A program made the position numbers and the translations under genes. Positions 6,614 to 7,450 of a stretch of 7,450 nt of DNA are shown piece by piece. This stretch comes from an uncultured Muribaculaceae bacterium. Lineage in GTDB: Bacteria; Bacteroidota; Bacteroidia; Bacteroidales; Muribaculaceae. How positions within the stretch are numbered: the first letter of the stretch is position 1; each line of letters begins with the position of its first letter. Location: contig CAJTSR010000043.1 in NCBI GenBank assembly GCA_910579035.1, positions 1 through 7,450 on the forward strand, given 5' to 3'. The notes under the pieces were generated by a model. The model did no database searches, had not been told where the DNA came from, and was given only the letters and a program-made list of their open reading frames with translations.

Positions 6614-6647
6614 CCTGTGCTTTTACAGATATTATGAAACACCCTCT
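6614..6647 (-). repeat. Right terminal inverted repeat, copy 1, carrying the start codon of the next gene
   Basis: Reverse complement of the left terminal repeat with two mismatches. Positions 6634-6647 read ATGAAACACCCTCT: the ATG and first four codons (Met-Lys-His-Pro) plus two bases of the Leu codon of the outer-membrane protein gene. Confidence 0.85.
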
Positions 6648-7149
6648 TATTATAATATGTACGGCACTGGCCGCCGCATTCGCCTGCGCTCCCGCCGCGG
6701 CGCAGACCTCGCGCGGCGAGAAGTCGTTCGGCCCCCGCGTGGGCTATGTGTCGCGCAACAGCACAGCTCTTGCCGGACTCGCCTTCCAGTACTCCTTCAG
6801 CAGGCATGTGCGGATTGCTCCCGAGATCGACCTTATTTTCCGCAACCGCGACATGGACGGCTTCGGAATATCCTTCAACACCCACTTCCCGATAAGCATT
6901 GACAGCAAGGGGCGCGCGGCTTTCTACCCCGTGGCCGGCATCAACTTCACATCGTGGGGGCTCCACGGCGTGAGCCCGGACGACGCCAACGATGTCACCT
7001 CCCATACAAACTGCATAGGGCTCAACGCCGGCGCCGGCATCGAATACCGCGTGAAGCAGTCGCTCAAACTGAGCCTCGAAGCACGCTACACCCTGATGCG
7101 GCACTACCCCTCCGCGCAGGTGGCCGCCGGCATTGCCTTCGTTTTTTAG
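6634..7149 (+). CDS. Small outer-membrane beta-barrel protein, framed by two repeat elements
   Basis: A 171-aa protein. The N-terminus MKHPLIIICTALAAAFACAP... is a good Sec signal peptide with likely cleavage after Ala23 (AAA before Gln-Thr). The mature part alternates short amphipathic strands (GPRVGYVSR, AGLAFQYSF, FYPVAGINFTSW, LNAGAGIEYRV, LKLSLEARYTL) and ends AGIAFVF with a terminal Phe, as in small barrels of the Bacteroidota outer-membrane beta-barrel type, probably eight strands. Its function is unknown; such proteins are usually structural, adhesive or porin-like. I chose the ATG at 6634 because it begins the signal peptide; an in-frame ATG at 6586 would add 16 residues before it and spoil it. 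The start lies in the right terminal repeat of copy 1, and the TAG stop (7147-7149) uses the first two bases of copy 2. The body is clearly more GC-rich than the elements and the susCD genes, which hints at a different origin. No promoter is evident within the element. Confidence 0.85.
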   Translation: MKHPLIIICTALAAAFACAPAAAQTSRGEKSFGPRVGYVSRNSTALAGLAFQYSFSRHVRIAPEIDLIFRNRDMDGFGISFNTHFPISIDSKGRAAFYPVAGINFTSWGLHGVSPDDANDVTSHTNCIGLNAGAGIEYRVKQSLKLSLEARYTLMRHYPSAQVAAGIAFVF

Positions 7150-7181
7150 AGGGTGTTTCATAATATCTATTAAAGCACAGG
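7148..7181 (+). repeat. Left terminal inverted repeat, copy 2
   Basis: Matches the copy 1 left repeat at 32 of 34 positions. It is inverted with respect to 6614-6647, so the gene between them is flanked by inverted repeats. Confidence 0.8.
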
Positions 7182-7450
7182 CCAAAAAGTTTGAGATGGA
7201 TTTATCACTGAGGCGAAGGAGCATAGCGGTTGCTATGTGACTGAGGCGAAGGGATAAAGACACTCAAAATATTTGGAGGCGAAGCCTTTGATGCCGCCCC
7301 GGCAGGTATTATACGATGATGTCGTTTGAGAGAGTATTTAACAATAGTGCGTTCTTGGCGTCTTTTTGTTAACCTGCCCATTACTCATCGGTCACATAGC
7401 CACCGCTATGCTCCCTCTTCATAATGAACAGTTTAAACAAAAATACACCA
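7148..7450. mobile_element. Second copy of the 338-bp element, cut by the window end
   Basis: Starts AGAGGGTGTTTCATAATATC, exactly 838 bases after copy 1, and aligns with it to the window edge with no net length change, so about 35 bases including most of the right terminal repeat are missing (expected end near 7485). The outer left 155 bases and the right 85 bases are nearly identical to copy 1; the central stretch (about 7305-7363) is clearly diverged. It directly abuts the outer-membrane protein gene and supplies two bases of its stop codon. Confidence 0.75.

Larger units (their letters stand above)
6310..6647. mobile_element. 338-bp non-coding element with terminal and nested inverted repeats (copy 1)
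   Basis: The ends are 34-bp inverted repeats (6310-6343 and 6614-6647; outermost bases AGAGGGTGTTTCATAATATC) agreeing at 32 of 34 positions. Inside, a perfect 24-bp inverted repeat sits 70-71 bases from each end (6380-6403 and 6553-6576). The element holds no transposase-length ORF. A second copy begins at 7148. Size, inverted ends, lack of coding capacity and repetition fit a MITE-like non-autonomous element. No target-site duplication is obvious (left flank ACTC, right flank TATT). The right end contains the start codon of the following gene. I do not recognise the parent insertion-sequence family. Confidence 0.75.

Noticed and set aside
6586..6633. Upstream in-frame start giving a 187-aa barrel protein
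   Set aside because: The added 16 residues (MNSLNKNTPTCAFTDI) come from element sequence and would bury the signal peptide; 6634 is the better start.
6310..6647. Transposase or other protein encoded by the 338-bp element
   Set aside because: No frame in the element is long enough or resembles a transposase; it is non-coding apart from the borrowed start codon.
6306..6651. Target-site duplication around copy 1
   Set aside because: The flanks ACTC and TATT do not match, and no shift of the boundary by a base or two gives a convincing duplication.
6595..7263. 222-codon frame on the - strand starting in copy 2 and crossing the barrel gene
   Set aside because: It is antisense to a protein with a signal peptide, beta-strand pattern and terminal Phe; its own translation lacks any such features.
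6191..7450. CRISPR array
   Set aside because: The repeats are too long, too few and inverted; there are no regular short spacers or cas genes.

Overview
The window looks like a piece of a Bacteroidota chromosome, most likely order Bacteroidales and plausibly Muribaculaceae or a close relative (family-level placement is inference). The grounds are a SusC/SusD outer-membrane uptake pair, TAnnTTTG-type promoter boxes, AT-rich leaders without clear Shine-Dalgarno sequences, and a small Bacteroidales-type outer-membrane beta-barrel protein.

Layout. Bases 1-48 are the first 16 codons of a leftward gene that leaves the window; its signal peptide and leader resemble those of the complete SusC gene, so it is probably a second, paralogous SusC. 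Bases 49-485 are non-coding and hold a long leader for that gene with a G9/C9 homopolymer and hairpins. Bases 486-522 are a strong intrinsic terminator closing the leftward susCD-type operon: a SusC/RagA-family TonB-dependent transporter (5896 to 2333) followed after 19 bp by a SusD/RagB-family surface lipoprotein (2313 to 553). Together they would form a lid-and-barrel complex that captures an oligomeric nutrient at the cell surface and imports it into the periplasm. No hydrolase or regulator is in view, so the substrate cannot be named. Bases 5897-6190 are the upstream region of this operon, with a hairpin, a Fur-core-like palindrome and a candidate -7 box.

The right-hand 1.2 kb is the unusual part. 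A 338-bp non-coding element (6310-6647) has 34-bp terminal inverted repeats and a second, perfect 24-bp inverted repeat nested symmetrically inside them. A second copy starts at 7148, exactly 838 bp later, and runs off the window end. Between the copies sits one GC-rich gene for a 171-aa outer-membrane beta-barrel protein. Its start codon and first four codons lie in the right terminal repeat of copy 1, and its TAG stop uses the first two bases of the left terminal repeat of copy 2. The gene is thus framed to the base by the elements, which suggests a cassette or tandem-array arrangement, or MITE-like elements donating a start and a stop. Degenerate terminal-repeat sequence at 6191-6308 suggests the array once extended further left. 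No transposase, recombinase, CRISPR, tRNA or rRNA is visible.
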